A stretch of 64,000 bases of DNA from Chelativorans salis. Lineage in GTDB: Bacteria; Pseudomonadota; Alphaproteobacteria; Rhizobiales; Rhizobiaceae. Shown piece by piece: positions 7,905-18,123 of the stretch. Within the stretch, counting starts at the first letter, position 1; each line of letters begins with the position of its first letter. A model generated the notes under the pieces. It saw only the letters and a list, made by a program, of their open reading frames with translations. It was not told the origin of the DNA and searched no databases. The translations under genes were made by a program, and so were the position numbers. The stretch is taken from positions 434,001 through 498,000 of the forward strand of contig NZ_JAOCZP010000001.1 of the NCBI RefSeq assembly GCF_025336525.1, written 5' to 3'.

Positions 7905-8444
7905 TCAGCCGAGCCCCAGTCTCTCCACCTCCTCGCGACGCAGCGGGAAGTCGAAGTCGAGAAGGAATTCGTCGAGCTGCGGCGGCTTGACCGAGGTGCC
8001 AGCAAGCATGGCGTGCACCTGGCCGCGGTGATGGGTCTGGTGCAGGAAGATGTGGGCGAGCAGCCCGTCGATGCGCTCGGGGAATTTTCCTGCCTCGCCG
8101 CGGTCGGTGACGACGCGGCGGGGCATGTCGTCCTTGCTCATTCGGGCGCAGAAGGCAATCAGGCGCTCGTCCTCGGCGCGCTGGGCGGCTTCAAGCGCTG
8201 CCGGCTCCGTAAACGGCACGAAATCATGAAATGCCGCGGGACCGATGCCGCCCTCCTCCAGCGCATCGAGATAGTAGCGGTCGACGGCGAGGATATGGTT
8301 CAGCGTCTCGGCGATCGAGGGAAAGAAGCTGACGCGCTCGGCCTCGAATTCGCCGGGCGCGAGGGCGAGAACGGCGCGGTAGAGCCGGTCGTTGGACCAG
8401 CGGTTGTTGGCAGCCATGCGGTGGAAGTGATCGACGAGCGACAT
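7905..8444 (-). CDS. DinB-family metal-binding protein in the homogentisate cluster
   Basis: A 179-residue four-helix DinB/YfiT-fold protein. The metal triad is visible as His50 (ETLNHILAVD) and His135/His139 (LHQTHHRGQVHAML). DinB proteins lack a common function, but several are thiol-dependent enzymes, including mycothiol-dependent maleylpyruvate isomerase and bacillithiol transferases. It starts 10 bases after the FAH-family gene stop and so is very likely co-transcribed. No glutathione-type maleylacetoacetate isomerase is seen nearby, so this protein is a candidate for that step. The start at MSLVDHFHRM was chosen by homology to the family. Confidence 0.85.
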   Translation of the reverse strand: MSLVDHFHRMAANNRWSNDRLYRAVLALAPGEFEAERVSFFPSIAETLNHILAVDRYYLDALEEGGIGPAAFHDFVPFTEPAALEAAQRAEDERLIAFCARMSKDDMPRRVVTDRGEAGKFPERIDGLLAHIFLHQTHHRGQVHAMLAGTSVKPPQLDEFLLDFDFPLRREEVERLGLG

Positions 8445-8454
8445 CGGCAGGTCC

Positions 8455-9468
8455 TCACCTCGCGTATTTTTCGACCGTCTGCTCGATAGCGCCGAAGATG
8501 GAATGGCCCTCGCCATCCTTCATCTCGATGCGAACCGTATCTCCAATATGCATGAACGGCGTCTTCGGCTTGCCACCTTCCAAGGCCTCGATCATACGCA
8601 TTTCCGCTATGCAGGAATAGCCGGCGCCGCCTTCGGCAATCGGCTTGCCCGGACCGCCTTCTTGCCTGTTGGAAATCGTGCCGGAGCCGACCACAGTGCC
8701 GGCGATGAGCGGCCGGGTTTTGGCGGCATGGGCGATGAGGGTCGGGAAGTCGAAGGTCATGTCGATGCCGGTATCGGCGCGGCCGAAGGGCTTTCCGTTG
8801 TAGTCGACGCAAAGCGGCAGGTGCAGCTTGCCGCCGTCCCAGGCCGTGCCCAGTTCGTCGGGCGTAACGGCGACGGGGGAGAAGGCCGACGAGGGCTTGG
8901 ACTGGAAGAAGCCGAAGCCTTTAGCGAGTTCTGCCGGGATGAGGCCGCGCAACGAGACGTCGTTGACCAGCATGAGAAGCCGGATCGCCTCGCCCGCCTC
9001 CTCCCGGCTTGCCCCCATCGGCACATCGTCGACGACGATGGCGACCTCGCCCTCGAAATCGAGACCCCACGCCTCATCGGCAAGTGGAATGGGATCGCGA
9101 GGGCCGAGGAAGGCGTCGGAGCCGCCCTGATAGATCAGCGGGTCCGTCCAGAAGCTTTGCGGCATCTCGGCGCCGCGCGCCCTGCGCACCAATTCGACAT
9201 GGTTCACATAGGCGGAGCCATCGGCCCATTGATAGGCGCGCGGCAGGGGCGCCATGGCTTCGTGTTCGTGGAAGCGCTCCGTCGGGACGGCGCCGTGCTC
9301 GAGGCTTTCGCCAAGGGCTTCCAGATGTGGCGATAGACGCCGCCAGTCGTCGAGGGCCGCCTGCAGGGTGGGCGCCAGGGGAGAGGCATCCGTGCAGCGG
9401 GTAAGGTCGCGCGAGACGACGACGAGCCGGCCGTCGCGCGTGCCGTTTTTCAGGGTTGCAAGTTTCAA
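8455..9468 (-). CDS. Fumarylacetoacetate hydrolase (FAH) family protein
   Basis: About 337 residues from a TTG start at 9468, preceded by GGGAGGA at about 7 bases. An ATG at 9507 would add 13 residues but has no such site. The protein begins KLATLKNGTRDGRLVVVS, as its family does. The catalytic FAH domain follows, with AWGLDFEGEVAIVVDDVP and the metal-binding acidic residues, then AGTVVGSGTISN. It should hydrolyse fumarylacetoacetate to fumarate and acetoacetate, completing tyrosine degradation with hpd and hmgA. FAH-fold enzymes are diverse, so substrate assignment leans on context. Confidence 0.85.
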   Translation of the reverse strand: MKLATLKNGTRDGRLVVVSRDLTRCTDASPLAPTLQAALDDWRRLSPHLEALGESLEHGAVPTERFHEHEAMAPLPRAYQWADGSAYVNHVELVRRARGAEMPQSFWTDPLIYQGGSDAFLGPRDPIPLADEAWGLDFEGEVAIVVDDVPMGASREEAGEAIRLLMLVNDVSLRGLIPAELAKGFGFFQSKPSSAFSPVAVTPDELGTAWDGGKLHLPLCVDYNGKPFGRADTGIDMTFDFPTLIAHAAKTRPLIAGTVVGSGTISNRQEGGPGKPIAEGGAGYSCIAEMRMIEALEGGKPKTPFMHIGDTVRIEMKDGEGHSIFGAIEQTVEKYAR

Positions 9469-9561
9469 AGGCCGATCCTCCCGAGATTTCGCCGGTTCAT
9501 GCTTCACTCTTTCAGACAGTGTAATCAGATGGAAGGACCAGCGCCGTTTGCACCTGTTTAA

Positions 9562-10875
9562 TCAGCTCCAATCCCCTTCCGGCGTGCCGTTGAAGCGTTT
9601 CTTCAGGTCCTTCCAGCAGTCGATGTAGTCGTCCTGCAGGGTCTCGGCCTCCGCCGCAAAGCGGGTGAGGTGCTGGGGAAAGCGGGTCTCGAACATGAAG
9701 GCCATGGTGTTTTCGAGCTTCACCGGCTGCAGCTCCGCATTCGCCGCCTTCTCGCAGCCCTCGGCGTCCGGCCCGTGCGGCAGCATCATGTTGTGCAGGC
9801 TGATGCCGCCCGGCACGAAGCCTTCCTCCTTGGCGTCGTACTTGCCCTTGATGAGGCCCATGAACTCACTCATCACGTTGCGGTGGTACCAGGGCGGGCG
9901 GAATGTATGCTCGGCCACCTGCCAGCGCGGCGGAAAGATGACGAAATCGACATTGGCCGTGCCCTCCTCGCCGGAGGGCGCAGTCATCACCGTGAAGATC
10001 GATGGGTCGGGGTGGTCAAAGAGGATGGCGCCGACCGGCGAATAGGTGGAAAGGTCGTATTTGTAGGGCGCGTAGTTGCCGTGCCAGGCCACCACATCGA
10101 GAGGCGAGTGATCGACCTCGGTGCGGTAGAAGCGGCCGCACCACTTCACCGTCAGGCGGCAATGGGCCTCCTTGTCCTCGTACCAGGCGACCGGCGTCTT
10201 GAAGTCGCGCGGGTTGGCAAGGCAGTTGGCGCCGATGGGGCCGCGGTCGGGCAGCGTGAACTTCGCGCCGTAGTTCTCGCAGATATAGCCGCGCACCGGG
10301 CCGTCCACCAGCTCGACTTTGAAGATCATGCCGCGCGGCACGACGGCAATCTCGCCGGGCGTGACCTCCATGGCGCCCATCTCCGTCATCACGCGTATGC
10401 CGCCTTCCTGCGGCACGAGGAGAAGCTCGCCATCGGCATTGAAGAAATAGTCGTCCACCATGGATGCGTTGGCGGTATAGACATGCGCAGCCATGCCCAC
10501 CTGGGTGGCAACGTCGCCGGCGGTCGTCATGGTGCGGACGCCGGCGAGGAAGTCGGTCTCCTCGTTGGGCATCGGCGTCGGGTCCCAGCGCAGCTGGCCG
10601 ATGGGCAGTTCGTGGTCGTAGAGGTTGGGCGCAGTTTTCCAGCGCTCGAAAAGGGTCGGCCGGAAGCGGCCCGTGTGGCGGACGCTGGGGCGTATGCGGT
10701 AGAGCCAGGAGCGCTCGTTGGCACCGCGCGGTGCGGTGAAGGGGGAGCCTGAAAGCTGCTCCGCATAGAGGCCATAGGCCGGGCGCTGCGGCGAGTTCTG
10801 CCCTTGCGGCAGTGCGCCCGGCAGGCTCTCGGTTTCGAAGTCGTTGCCGAAGCCGGGCATGTAGCGGAAGGTCAT
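9562..10875 (-). CDS. hmgA: Homogentisate 1,2-dioxygenase
   Basis: A 437-residue ring-cleaving Fe(II) enzyme giving maleylacetoacetate. It starts [16 protein letters not shown], includes [20 protein letters not shown], and has the iron-ligand region [19 protein letters not shown] with His, Glu and His. The ATG at 10875 follows GGAGGAT, so longer upstream frames are discounted. The C-terminus [14 protein letters not shown] is typical. Spacing to the FAH gene is 93 bases. Upstream lie MarR-like operator repeats and a degraded MarR gene. Confidence 0.97.
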   Translation of the reverse strand: MTFRYMPGFGNDFETESLPGALPQGQNSPQRPAYGLYAEQLSGSPFTAPRGANERSWLYRIRPSVRHTGRFRPTLFERWKTAPNLYDHELPIGQLRWDPTPMPNEETDFLAGVRTMTTAGDVATQVGMAAHVYTANASMVDDYFFNADGELLLVPQEGGIRVMTEMGAMEVTPGEIAVVPRGMIFKVELVDGPVRGYICENYGAKFTLPDRGPIGANCLANPRDFKTPVAWYEDKEAHCRLTVKWCGRFYRTEVDHSPLDVVAWHGNYAPYKYDLSTYSPVGAILFDHPDPSIFTVMTAPSGEEGTANVDFVIFPPRWQVAEHTFRPPWYHRNVMSEFMGLIKGKYDAKEEGFVPGGISLHNMMLPHGPDAEGCEKAANAELQPVKLENTMAFMFETRFPQHLTRFAAEAETLQDDYIDCWKDLKKRFNGTPEGDWS

Positions 10876-10907
10876 GACATCCTCCATCGAGCTTGCGAAT
10901 TCCCTTA

Positions 10908-10944
10908 GATAGTTGCAAGTGTAACCATCAAAAATGTAACTATC
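10908..10944. promoter_or_regulatory. MarR-type operator repeats upstream of hmgA
   Basis: An imperfect palindrome at 10908-10929 has arms GATAGTT and AACCATC (one mismatch). The right arm is repeated as TGTAACTATC at 10935-10944, giving a direct copy of the half-site about 15 bases on. It lies 33-69 bases ahead of the hmgA start, where a repressor would act. Repeats of the GATAGTT/AACTATC kind suit a winged-helix dimer such as MarR. Confidence 0.5.
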
Positions 10945-10945
10945 A

Positions 10946-11194
10946 AACGGAGCATGGGGCATAGAAGAAGAAGACGCCCTGTGGCCTAGAGGAGTTCCTT
11001 CCCTCCTCTCCTGGTCGAATCGGCTGGCTGACTCAGTGAGGTGGTCGTTTGCTGAAGGGTACCGCACCGTACGGCCTGACGCACTGGAATGGCGTATGAT
11101 GACGACGACAGAAATCAGCGCCCATCCGGCCATGCACAAGATGAAGGTGGGCCGCGCGGTAGCTGCACTGGAGTGGGCAGTACTGCCTGGCTAG
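10946..11194 (+). pseudogene. Degraded MarR-family regulator, divergent from hmgA
   Basis: One frame reads [15 protein letters not shown], then [15 protein letters not shown] and [14 protein letters not shown], and stops at 11192-11194. The dimerisation start, the EWR segment and the recognition helix (HKTKVSRAVAALE in relatives) of MarR proteins are all recognisable. It has no in-frame start codon: the only nearby ATG, at 10954, is in another frame. About 10 residues are missing between EWRM and TTTEI, and the wing and C-terminal helix are absent. This suggests at least one frameshift, an internal deletion and a truncation. Intact MarR genes commonly sit beside hmgA and control it. Identification is by eye and needs an alignment. 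Confidence 0.55.
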
Positions 11195-11213
11195 AGTTTC
11201 GGTCTCTTCCGTC

Positions 11214-12248
11214 TCACCAATCCATCACCACCTTGCCGGCCTCGCCGCTGCGCATGGCGTCGAAGCCCGTGCGGAAATCGTCTGCCTTGATGCGGTGGGT
11301 GATCAGGCCGGATACGTCGAGCGGGCCCTGTACGAGGGCGATCATTTTGTACCAGGTCTCGAACATCTCGCGGCCGTAGATGCCCTTCAAGTGCAGCATC
11401 TTGAAGATGACCTTGTTCCAGTCGATCTCGAAGCCGGTGGGCGCGATGCCGAGAATGGCGATCTTGCCGCCGTTGTTCATGACATCAATCATGTCGCGGA
11501 AGGCGAGCGCTGCACCCGACATTTCCAGCCCGACGTCGAAGCCCTCCGTCATGCCGAGACGCTGCATGACGTGGGTGAGCGTCTCTTCCCTGGCGTTCAG
11601 CGCGTGCTGTACCCCGAGCTTCTTCGCCAGCGCCAGGCGGCCCGGATTGATGTCGGTGATGACCACCTTGCGCGCGCCGACGCATTGCGCCACCAGCGCC
11701 CCCATGATGCCGATCGGACCAGCTCCGGTCACCAGCACGTCTTCGCCCACGAGGTCGAAGGAGAGCGCGGTGTGGACGGCATTGCCGAGCGGGTCGAAGA
11801 TGGCGGCAATCTCATCGGGCACGTCGTCGGGAATCGCCACGACGTTGTGCTGCGGCAGGGAGAGATATTCGGCGAAGGCGCCGGGGCGCTGCACGCCCAC
11901 GCCCAGCGTGTTGCGGCACAGATGCCCGCGGCCGGCGCGGCAATTGCGGCAGTGGCCGCAGACGATGTGCCCCTCGCCGGAGACGCGCTGGTCGACGCGG
12001 TATTCTGTGACGGCGGCGCCCACCTCGACCACCTCGCCGACGAACTCGTGGCCGGTCACCAGCGGCACGGGGACGGTCTTCTGCGCCCACTCGTCCCAGT
12101 TCCAGATGTGCACGTCGGTGCCGCAGATGGCGGTCTTCTTCACCTTGATCAGCACGTCGTTGGGGCCGACCTCCGGCAGCGGCACGCGCTCCATCCACAG
12201 CCCTTCCTCCGGCTTGGACTTCACCAACGCCTTCATCATGTTGGACAT
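11214..12248 (-). CDS. tdh: L-threonine 3-dehydrogenase
   Basis: A 344-residue zinc-dependent medium-chain dehydrogenase oxidising L-threonine to 2-amino-3-oxobutyrate with NAD. It shows the catalytic zinc region [30 protein letters not shown], the structural-zinc cluster [15 protein letters not shown], and the nucleotide-binding [13 protein letters not shown]. Length matches the family (about 341-345). ATG 12248 is preceded by GGAGGCG. It lies 46 bases after kbl, whose product takes the unstable ketoacid onward, so the two form the usual threonine utilisation operon. Confidence 0.97.
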   Translation of the reverse strand: MSNMMKALVKSKPEEGLWMERVPLPEVGPNDVLIKVKKTAICGTDVHIWNWDEWAQKTVPVPLVTGHEFVGEVVEVGAAVTEYRVDQRVSGEGHIVCGHCRNCRAGRGHLCRNTLGVGVQRPGAFAEYLSLPQHNVVAIPDDVPDEIAAIFDPLGNAVHTALSFDLVGEDVLVTGAGPIGIMGALVAQCVGARKVVITDINPGRLALAKKLGVQHALNAREETLTHVMQRLGMTEGFDVGLEMSGAALAFRDMIDVMNNGGKIAILGIAPTGFEIDWNKVIFKMLHLKGIYGREMFETWYKMIALVQGPLDVSGLITHRIKADDFRTGFDAMRSGEAGKVVMDW

Positions 12249-12294
12249 GGCTACGCCTCCGCCTGGTGGAGCGCCAACATCTGAGGGGATGGCT

Positions 12295-13482
12295 TCATGA
12301 GATCACCCCCAATTCCCGCCCGACGGCACCGAACGCCTCCACCGCCCGGTCGATATCCTCCGGGGAGTGTGCAGCCGACATCTGCGTGCGGATGCGGGCC
12401 TCGCCCTTCGGCACGACGGGGAAGGAGAAGCCGATCACATAGATGCCGTGGTCGAGGAGGCGGTCGGCCATTGTCGATGCCAGCGCCGCATCGCCGACCA
12501 TCACGGGGACGATCGGGTGGCCGCTGCCCGCCAGCGTGAAGCCCAGCTTCATCATCTTCTCACGGAAGCGGCCGGCGTTGTCGTAGAGCCGGCGGCGGAG
12601 GGCGCCACCGTTCTCCACCATATCGAACACCTTGAGCGAGGTGGCGGCGATGGCCGGGGCGAGCGTGTTGGAGAAGAGATAAGGCCGCGAGCGCTGGCGC
12701 AGCCACTCGACCACTTCGTTCTTGCCGCTCGTATAGCCGCCGGAAGCGCCGCCCAGCGCCTTGCCGAGCGTGCCGGTGACGATGTCGACCCTCCCCTCGA
12801 CGCCGCAGGCCTCCGGCGTGCCACGGCCGTTCTCGCCAACGAAGCCAACGGCGTGGCTGTCGTCGACCATCACCATGGCGTCGTATTTTTCCGCCAGGTC
12901 GCAGATGCCTTTGAGATTGGCGATGATGCCGTCCATGGAAAAGACGCCGTCGGTGGCGATCAGCCGAAACCGTGCGTTGGACGCCTCCTTCAGCCGCGCT
13001 TCCAGGTCGGCCATGTCGTTATTGGCGTAGCGGTAGCGCCGCGCCTTGCATAGACGCACGCCGTCGATGATGGAGGCGTGGTTGAGGGCGTCGGAGATGA
13101 TCGCGTCCTCTGGGCCCAGGAGCGTCTCGAACAGGCCGGTATTGGCATCGAAGCAGGAGGAATAGAGGATGGAGTCCTCGAAGCCCAGAAAGGCGGAAAT
13201 CTTCGCCTCGAGCTGCTTGTGCTCCTCCTGCGTGCCGCAGATGAACCGGACCGAGGCCATGCCGTAGCCGTAGCGGTCAAGCGCGGCTTTGGCTGCCTCA
13301 CGCAGTTCGGCGTTGTCGGCAAGGCCGAGATAGTTGTTGGCGCAGAAGTTGAGCACCTTCCGGCCGTCGCTTTCGATCGCGGCGGACTGCATGGAGGTGA
13401 TGACGCGCTCGGTCTTGTAGAGGCCAGCTTCCCTCAGGCCTTCGAGTTCGGTGGACAGGTGTTTCAGGAATGAAGCCGTCAT
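12295..13482 (-). CDS. kbl: Glycine C-acetyltransferase (2-amino-3-ketobutyrate CoA ligase)
   Basis: A 395-residue PLP enzyme of the alpha-oxoamine synthase family. It splits 2-amino-3-ketobutyrate with CoA into glycine and acetyl-CoA. Visible are [37 protein letters not shown] (PLP Asp and His) and the catalytic lysine in [16 protein letters not shown]. The start at 13482 follows GGAGGTGA by about five bases. The ATG five codons upstream (13497) lacks a comparable site. It is directly upstream of tdh on the same strand. Confidence 0.97.
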   Translation of the reverse strand: MTASFLKHLSTELEGLREAGLYKTERVITSMQSAAIESDGRKVLNFCANNYLGLADNAELREAAKAALDRYGYGMASVRFICGTQEEHKQLEAKISAFLGFEDSILYSSCFDANTGLFETLLGPEDAIISDALNHASIIDGVRLCKARRYRYANNDMADLEARLKEASNARFRLIATDGVFSMDGIIANLKGICDLAEKYDAMVMVDDSHAVGFVGENGRGTPEACGVEGRVDIVTGTLGKALGGASGGYTSGKNEVVEWLRQRSRPYLFSNTLAPAIAATSLKVFDMVENGGALRRRLYDNAGRFREKMMKLGFTLAGSGHPIVPVMVGDAALASTMADRLLDHGIYVIGFSFPVVPKGEARIRTQMSAAHSPEDIDRAVEAFGAVGRELGVIS

Positions 13483-13506
13483 TTTCACCTCCATCAATCT
13501 GCCGCC

Positions 13507-14709
13507 TCAAAAGAACGCCTGCAGCCCGGTCTGCGCCCTTCCGAGGATCAGCGCGTGCACGTCGTGCGTGCCCTCATAAGTGTTCACCGTCTCCAGGTTC
13601 TGCGCGTGGCGCATGACGTGGTATTCGATCTGGATGCCGTTGCCGCCGTGCATGTCGCGGGCGGCGCGGGCGATATCGAGGGCCTTTCCGCAATTGTTGC
13701 GCTTGACCAGCGAGATCATCTCCGGCGCCATCTTCCCTTCGTCGAAGAGGCGGCCGACGCGCAAACTCGCTTGAAGCCCGAGTGCGATCTCCGTCTGCAT
13801 GTCGGCGAGCTTCTTCTGGAAGAGCTGGGTCTGGGCGAGCGGCTTTTTGAACTGGGTGCGCTCCAGCCCATAGCGGCGGGCCCGGTGCCAGCAGTCCTCG
13901 GCCGCCCCCATGGCACCCCAGGAGATGCCGTAGCGGGCACGGTTCAGGCAACCGAAGGGGCCTTTGAGGCCGGAGACGTTGGGGAGCAGCGCGTCTTCGC
14001 GAACCTCGACGCCGTCCATGACGATCTCGCCGGTGATGGAGGCGCGGAGCGACAGCTTTCCGCCGATCTTCGGCGCCGAGAGGCCCTTCATGCCCTTTTC
14101 CAGAACGAAGCCGCGGATCTGGTTGTCGTGGGCGGCAGATTTGGCCCATACGACGAAGACGTCGGCGATGGGGGAATTGGAGATCCACATCTTCGAGCCG
14201 GTCAGCCGATAGCCGCCGTCGATCTTCTCGGCCCGTGTCTTCATGCCGCCGGGATCGGAGCCGGCGTCGGGCTCGGTGAGGCCAAAGCAGCCAATGAACT
14301 CGCCGGAGGCGAGCTTCGGCAGGTATTTCTGCCGCTGTTCCTCCGAACCGTAGGCATGGATCGGGTACATGACGAGGGATGACTGCACGCTCATCATGGA
14401 GCGGTAGCCGGAATCGATGCGCTCCACCTCGCGGGCCACCAGCCCGTATGAGACGTAGCCGGCGCCGGCGCCGCCATACTCATCGGGAATGGTGATGCCC
14501 AGAAGGCCGGCTTGGCCCATCTCGCGGAAGATCTCCGGGTCCGTCTCCTCGTTCATGTAGGCGTGCTCGATGCGGGGGGCGAGCTTATCGGCGGCGAAGG
14601 CGGCCGCCGCATCGCGGATCATCCGCTCCTCGTCGGTGAGCTGGTCTTCCAGGCGGAAGGGGTCGTCCCATGTGAAGGGGGAGGTGGCGGGGCCTTTTTG
14701 CATGGTCAT
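13507..14709 (-). CDS. gcdH: Glutaryl-CoA dehydrogenase (acyl-CoA dehydrogenase family)
   Basis: A 400-residue FAD enzyme that oxidises and decarboxylates glutaryl-CoA to crotonyl-CoA in lysine and tryptophan degradation. It has [21 protein letters not shown] (flavin and substrate contacts), [18 protein letters not shown], and [15 protein letters not shown]. The catalytic base is the glutamate in [18 protein letters not shown] (Glu about 379). The opening [21 protein letters not shown] is typical of GcdH rather than of other acyl-CoA dehydrogenases. It lies upstream of kbl-tdh on the same strand, about 25 bases away. Confidence 0.95.
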   Translation of the reverse strand: MTMQKGPATSPFTWDDPFRLEDQLTDEERMIRDAAAAFAADKLAPRIEHAYMNEETDPEIFREMGQAGLLGITIPDEYGGAGAGYVSYGLVAREVERIDSGYRSMMSVQSSLVMYPIHAYGSEEQRQKYLPKLASGEFIGCFGLTEPDAGSDPGGMKTRAEKIDGGYRLTGSKMWISNSPIADVFVVWAKSAAHDNQIRGFVLEKGMKGLSAPKIGGKLSLRASITGEIVMDGVEVREDALLPNVSGLKGPFGCLNRARYGISWGAMGAAEDCWHRARRYGLERTQFKKPLAQTQLFQKKLADMQTEIALGLQASLRVGRLFDEGKMAPEMISLVKRNNCGKALDIARAARDMHGGNGIQIEYHVMRHAQNLETVNTYEGTHDVHALILGRAQTGLQAFF

Positions 14710-14888
14710 CGTTTTCCTGACGCGCGTCTCTCGTTGCCGGACTTTTGGCCTTTCCCGCCGCCGCGGTCAAATGGTCCAACGGCCGCGGCCACAAAAGGCT
14801 CGTTGTGCCGTATATAGTGCCGACATGTTTTCCCGGATGGGCCAGGGCCTTATAAGCCGCCATCCAGATGCCGAAAGAGGACAATCCC

Positions 14889-15350
14889 GTGACTGATACA
14901 CATAGGCTAACGCAATTGGGAGAAAAGGCGGAAACCCCCGCCTCGCCGGAAGCCGCCGTTCTGGAAACCGTGCCCTTTGCGCAGGGCGACGGGCCGCCGG
15001 CGATCGTGCGCTTCACCTGCCCGGAATTCACCTCGCTGTGCCCGGTGACGGGCCAGCCGGATTTCGCCCACATCGTCATCGACTATGCGCCGGACAGGCT
15101 GTTGGTCGAATCGAAGTCGCTGAAGCTGTTCCTCACCGCCTTCCGCAATCACGGTGCCTTCCACGAGGAATGCACCGTGATGATCGGACGGCGCTTCGCC
15201 GAGGCGGCAAAGCCCCTCTGGCTCCGGATCGGCGGCTACTGGTATCCGCGCGGCGGGATTCCCATCGACGTGTTCTGGCAGACCGGCACACCACCGGAAG
15301 GCGCGTGGCTGCCGGAGACGGGGGTGGCGCCCTATCGGGGGCGGGGGTAG
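14889..15350 (+). CDS. queF: NADPH-dependent 7-cyano-7-deazaguanine (preQ0) reductase
   Basis: A 153-residue unimodular QueF that reduces preQ0 to preQ1 for queuosine tRNA modification. The thioimide-forming cysteine lies in [17 protein letters not shown]. The NADPH-binding [22 protein letters not shown] motif follows. I chose GTG 14889, seven bases after AGAGGA, because relatives begin TDTHxLTQLG. An ATG at 14868 would add seven residues. No preQ1 riboswitch was recognised upstream. It stands alone between gcdH and mutL. Confidence 0.95.
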   Translation: MTDTHRLTQLGEKAETPASPEAAVLETVPFAQGDGPPAIVRFTCPEFTSLCPVTGQPDFAHIVIDYAPDRLLVESKSLKLFLTAFRNHGAFHEECTVMIGRRFAEAAKPLWLRIGGYWYPRGGIPIDVFWQTGTPPEGAWLPETGVAPYRGRG

Positions 15351-15418
15351 GCGAGTGCAGCTAGACGAAGATTCCGGCACCCCTTCGCCCCCTCCCCGAA
15401 TCCCGCTATAAGACCGGC

Positions 15419-17263
15419 ATGCCTATCCGTGCCCTTTCCGAGACCGTCATAAACCAGATTGCCGCCGGCGAGGTCATCGAGCGGCCGGCGAGCGTGGTGA
15501 AGGAACTGGTCGAGAACGCGCTGGACGCGGGGGCTAGCCGGATCGAGGTCGCGACGGCTGGAGGGGGATTGGGCCTCATCCGTGTCATCGACGACGGCGG
15601 CGGCATTCCCGCCGACGAACTGCCGCTGGCGGTGTCGCGGCACTGCACGTCTAAGCTTTCCGACGATATCCACGACATCCGTTCGCTCGGCTTCCGCGGC
15701 GAAGCGCTGCCTTCGATCGGCTCCGTCGCACGGCTGTCGCTGCGCTCGCGCACGGCTACGGGGGACGCGGGGGCGGAGGTAACGGTGGATGGCGGGCGGA
15801 CGGGCCCGGTAAAGCCGGTTGCCGCCAATCCGGGTACGACGGTTGAGGTGCGGGATCTCTTCTTCGCCACGCCGGCGCGGCTCAAATTCATGAAGAGCGA
15901 GCGGTCGGAGACCGCGGCGATCACGGATGTGGTGAAGCGCGTGGCGCTTGCCTTTCCCGCCGTGCGCTTCACGCTCTCCGGCAGCGACCGGACGACGCTG
16001 GAGCTTGCCGCCGTGCCCGCCGACGGCGAGGGGCTGTTGAGGCGCATGGGCCAGGTGCTGGGCCAGGCGTTCTCTGAAAACGCGCTGGCGATCGATGCGG
16101 AGCGCGAGGGTATCGGCCTGACCGGCTATGCCTCGATCCCTTCCTTCACACGCGGCAACGCACTTCACCAGTTCGCCTATGTTAATGGGCGGCCGGTGCG
16201 CGACAAGCTGATCGCAGGCGCCATACGCGGCGCCTATATGGACGTGCTTCCGCGCGACAGGCATGCCGTGACGGCGCTTTTCCTTTCGCTCGATCCCGCG
16301 CTTGTCGACGTCAACGTGCACCCGGCGAAGGCAGACGTGCGCTTCCGCGATCCAGGGCTGGTGCGTGGACTGATCATCGGCGCCATTCGGCAAGCGCTGG
16401 AGGGAGCCGGCATGCGCGCTTCGACCAGCGGGGCAGCGGCCATGTTGGAGGCGTTCCGGACGCCGCAGGCGCCGCCCGCCGGGAACGGGGCGCGGTATCC
16501 CGGCAGCCGCTACACCGGTGGCTGGAGCGCCGAGACGTCGCCCAGCCGACCGCTCGAACATGCGGCAGCAGCGCCGTCGGCTTCAGGTTTTGGCGAAGCC
16601 GAGCAGGTCGCTTTCGACGTGGGCGCGGCCGTCAGCGCCGATGCGCGGGCGGCGGCTGACGAGGCGCCGGCACCGCTCGCCCGGCACCCCCTGGGGGCGG
16701 CGCGCGCGCAAGTGCACGAGAACTACATCGTCGCGCAAACGGAGGATTCGCTCGTCATCGTCGACCAGCATGCGGCGCATGAGCGGCTGGTCTACGAGGC
16801 GCTGAAGCAAGCGATCCACGCGCAGCCCCTGCCCTCGCAGATGCTCCTGATGCCGGAAATCGTCGATGTGCCCGAGGAGGACGCTGAGCGCCTTGCCGTG
16901 CATGCCGGCTTCCTGGCCCGCCTCGGCCTCGGGCTGGAGCGTTTCGGGCCGGGGGCGGTGGCGGTGCGCGAGACGCCGGCCATGCTAGGCGAGATCGACG
17001 CGGCCGCACTTGTGCGCGATCTGGCTGACGAGATCGCCGAGAACGACACCGCCGAAGCGCTCAAGGAGCGCGTCGACCGCATCGCCGCCACCATGGCCTG
17101 CCACGGCTCCGTGCGCTCCGGACGGCGGCTCAAGCCGGAGGAGATGAACGCGCTCTTGAGGCAAATGGAGGCCACCCCCGGGTCCGGCACGTGCAACCAC
17201 GGGCGGCCAACGTATATCGAACTGAAGCTTGCGGATATCGACCGGCTGTTCGGGCGACGGTGA
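15419..17263 (+). CDS. mutL: DNA mismatch repair protein MutL
   Basis: A 614-residue GHKL ATPase linking MutS mismatch recognition to strand removal. The N-terminal ATPase motifs are [25 protein letters not shown] and [17 protein letters not shown] proline/alanine-rich linker spans about 330-430. The C-terminal dimerisation domain carries [12 protein letters not shown], which matches the endonuclease motif DQHA(x)2E(x)4E, and ends with ACHGSVRSG and CNHGRPT. This indicates a nicking MutL, as expected in bacteria without MutH. Convergent with the small phosphatase gene, five bases away. Confidence 0.97.
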   Translation: MPIRALSETVINQIAAGEVIERPASVVKELVENALDAGASRIEVATAGGGLGLIRVIDDGGGIPADELPLAVSRHCTSKLSDDIHDIRSLGFRGEALPSIGSVARLSLRSRTATGDAGAEVTVDGGRTGPVKPVAANPGTTVEVRDLFFATPARLKFMKSERSETAAITDVVKRVALAFPAVRFTLSGSDRTTLELAAVPADGEGLLRRMGQVLGQAFSENALAIDAEREGIGLTGYASIPSFTRGNALHQFAYVNGRPVRDKLIAGAIRGAYMDVLPRDRHAVTALFLSLDPALVDVNVHPAKADVRFRDPGLVRGLIIGAIRQALEGAGMRASTSGAAAMLEAFRTPQAPPAGNGARYPGSRYTGGWSAETSPSRPLEHAAAAPSASGFGEAEQVAFDVGAAVSADARAAADEAPAPLARHPLGAARAQVHENYIVAQTEDSLVIVDQHAAHERLVYEALKQAIHAQPLPSQMLLMPEIVDVPEEDAERLAVHAGFLARLGLGLERFGPGAVAVRETPAMLGEIDAAALVRDLADEIAENDTAEALKERVDRIAATMACHGSVRSGRRLKPEEMNALLRQMEATPGSGTCNHGRPTYIELKLADIDRLFGRR

Positions 17264-17268
17264 CCTCG

Positions 17269-17769
17269 TCAGCCGGTGGCTGCGCCCTGTGAGGCCCAGA
17301 TGAGCTGTGCCCGCCCCTCCACTGCACCGGGACGAATAGCGCGCAAGCGGGCGAGCGCCTCTTCCACAGGCTCGCCGCGCTCGACGAGAAGGCGCAGTGC
17401 GACCATTCCCGAGCGGCCCTGACCACCCTTGCAGTGCAGGACGACGCCACCGCCCCTGTCGAGAATGTCATGCAGGCGGGCGGCAAGCGCGGGCCAGGCT
17501 TCCTCGGCGATGCCGGACGGGCCGCCATAGTCGCGTATGGGAAGGTGCGCCCAGTCTATCGCGGCATCCGCAAGAAGTGCCCCGAGACCGTGCGCGCCAT
17601 ACTCTTTCATTTCCGCCTCTTCCGTCATCGAGACGACAATCTCCGCTCTCCACGCGGCGATCGTGAAGACATCCGATGCGAGATCACCAAAACGGCCCGG
17701 CAGCGCACAGACCCCGACCCGGCCGCCGCTCTCGACCGACACGGTTGCGATTGCAAAGGCTGTGCTCAT
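17269..17769 (-). CDS. Dual-specificity/tyrosine phosphatase-like protein
   Basis: A 166-residue protein with the cysteine phosphatase P-loop HCKGGQGRSG (HC-x5-R-S/T-like) at about 118-127. The candidate general-acid aspartate lies in the upstream LPIRDYGGPSG. The N-terminal half (VGVCALPGRFGDLASD, EIVVSMTEEAEM) follows the pattern of small bacterial phosphatases of this superfamily. ATG 17769 follows GGGAGAGG. Its substrate (protein, lipid or nucleotide) is not known. It is wedged convergently against mutL and divergently to the DUF2093 gene. Confidence 0.8.
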   Translation of the reverse strand: MSTAFAIATVSVESGGRVGVCALPGRFGDLASDVFTIAAWRAEIVVSMTEEAEMKEYGAHGLGALLADAAIDWAHLPIRDYGGPSGIAEEAWPALAARLHDILDRGGGVVLHCKGGQGRSGMVALRLLVERGEPVEEALARLRAIRPGAVEGRAQLIWASQGAATG

Positions 17770-17872
17770 CGCCTCTCCCAGAGACTTCACTACGAAGCCT
17801 GCCGAGGCTATCACATCGCTTGACCTCGACGCCAATTTGTGGCGCAAAGCGCCGATAGAGAGGCTAGTCATC

Positions 17873-18103
17873 ATGAACCGTTTCGAAGGTCCCGGCGGCA
17901 GGGAAGCGCGTATTCGCTATCTGGACGGCGACTTCCAGGTGCTCACGCCGGGCGCCTTCGTGCGCTGCGCGGTGACCGGCGAGGCAATCCCGCTCGAAGA
18001 GCTGAAATACTGGAGCGTGGCGCGCCAGGAAGCCTATCTCAACGCCGAAACCTCGCTGGCGCGGGAATTGGAGATGAACCCGGAGCTGAAGCGGCAGGGG
18101 TGA
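17873..18103 (+). CDS. DUF2093 domain-containing protein
   Basis: A 76-residue protein beginning MNRFEGPGGREARIRYLDGD and containing FVRCAVTGEAIPLEELKYWSVARQEAYLNAE, the DUF2093 signature. In Hyphomicrobiales this small protein regularly sits beside lpxK and mutL. No enzymatic motif is evident and no function is established. The gene is convergent to lpxK. Confidence 0.88.
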   Translation: MNRFEGPGGREARIRYLDGDFQVLTPGAFVRCAVTGEAIPLEELKYWSVARQEAYLNAETSLARELEMNPELKRQG

Positions 18104-18123
18104 GAGGCGGAAAGGCCGGCCTC

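Noticed and set aside
14710..14888. preQ1 riboswitch ahead of queF
   Set aside because: No short aptamer-like hairpin with the conserved A-rich tail could be recognised.
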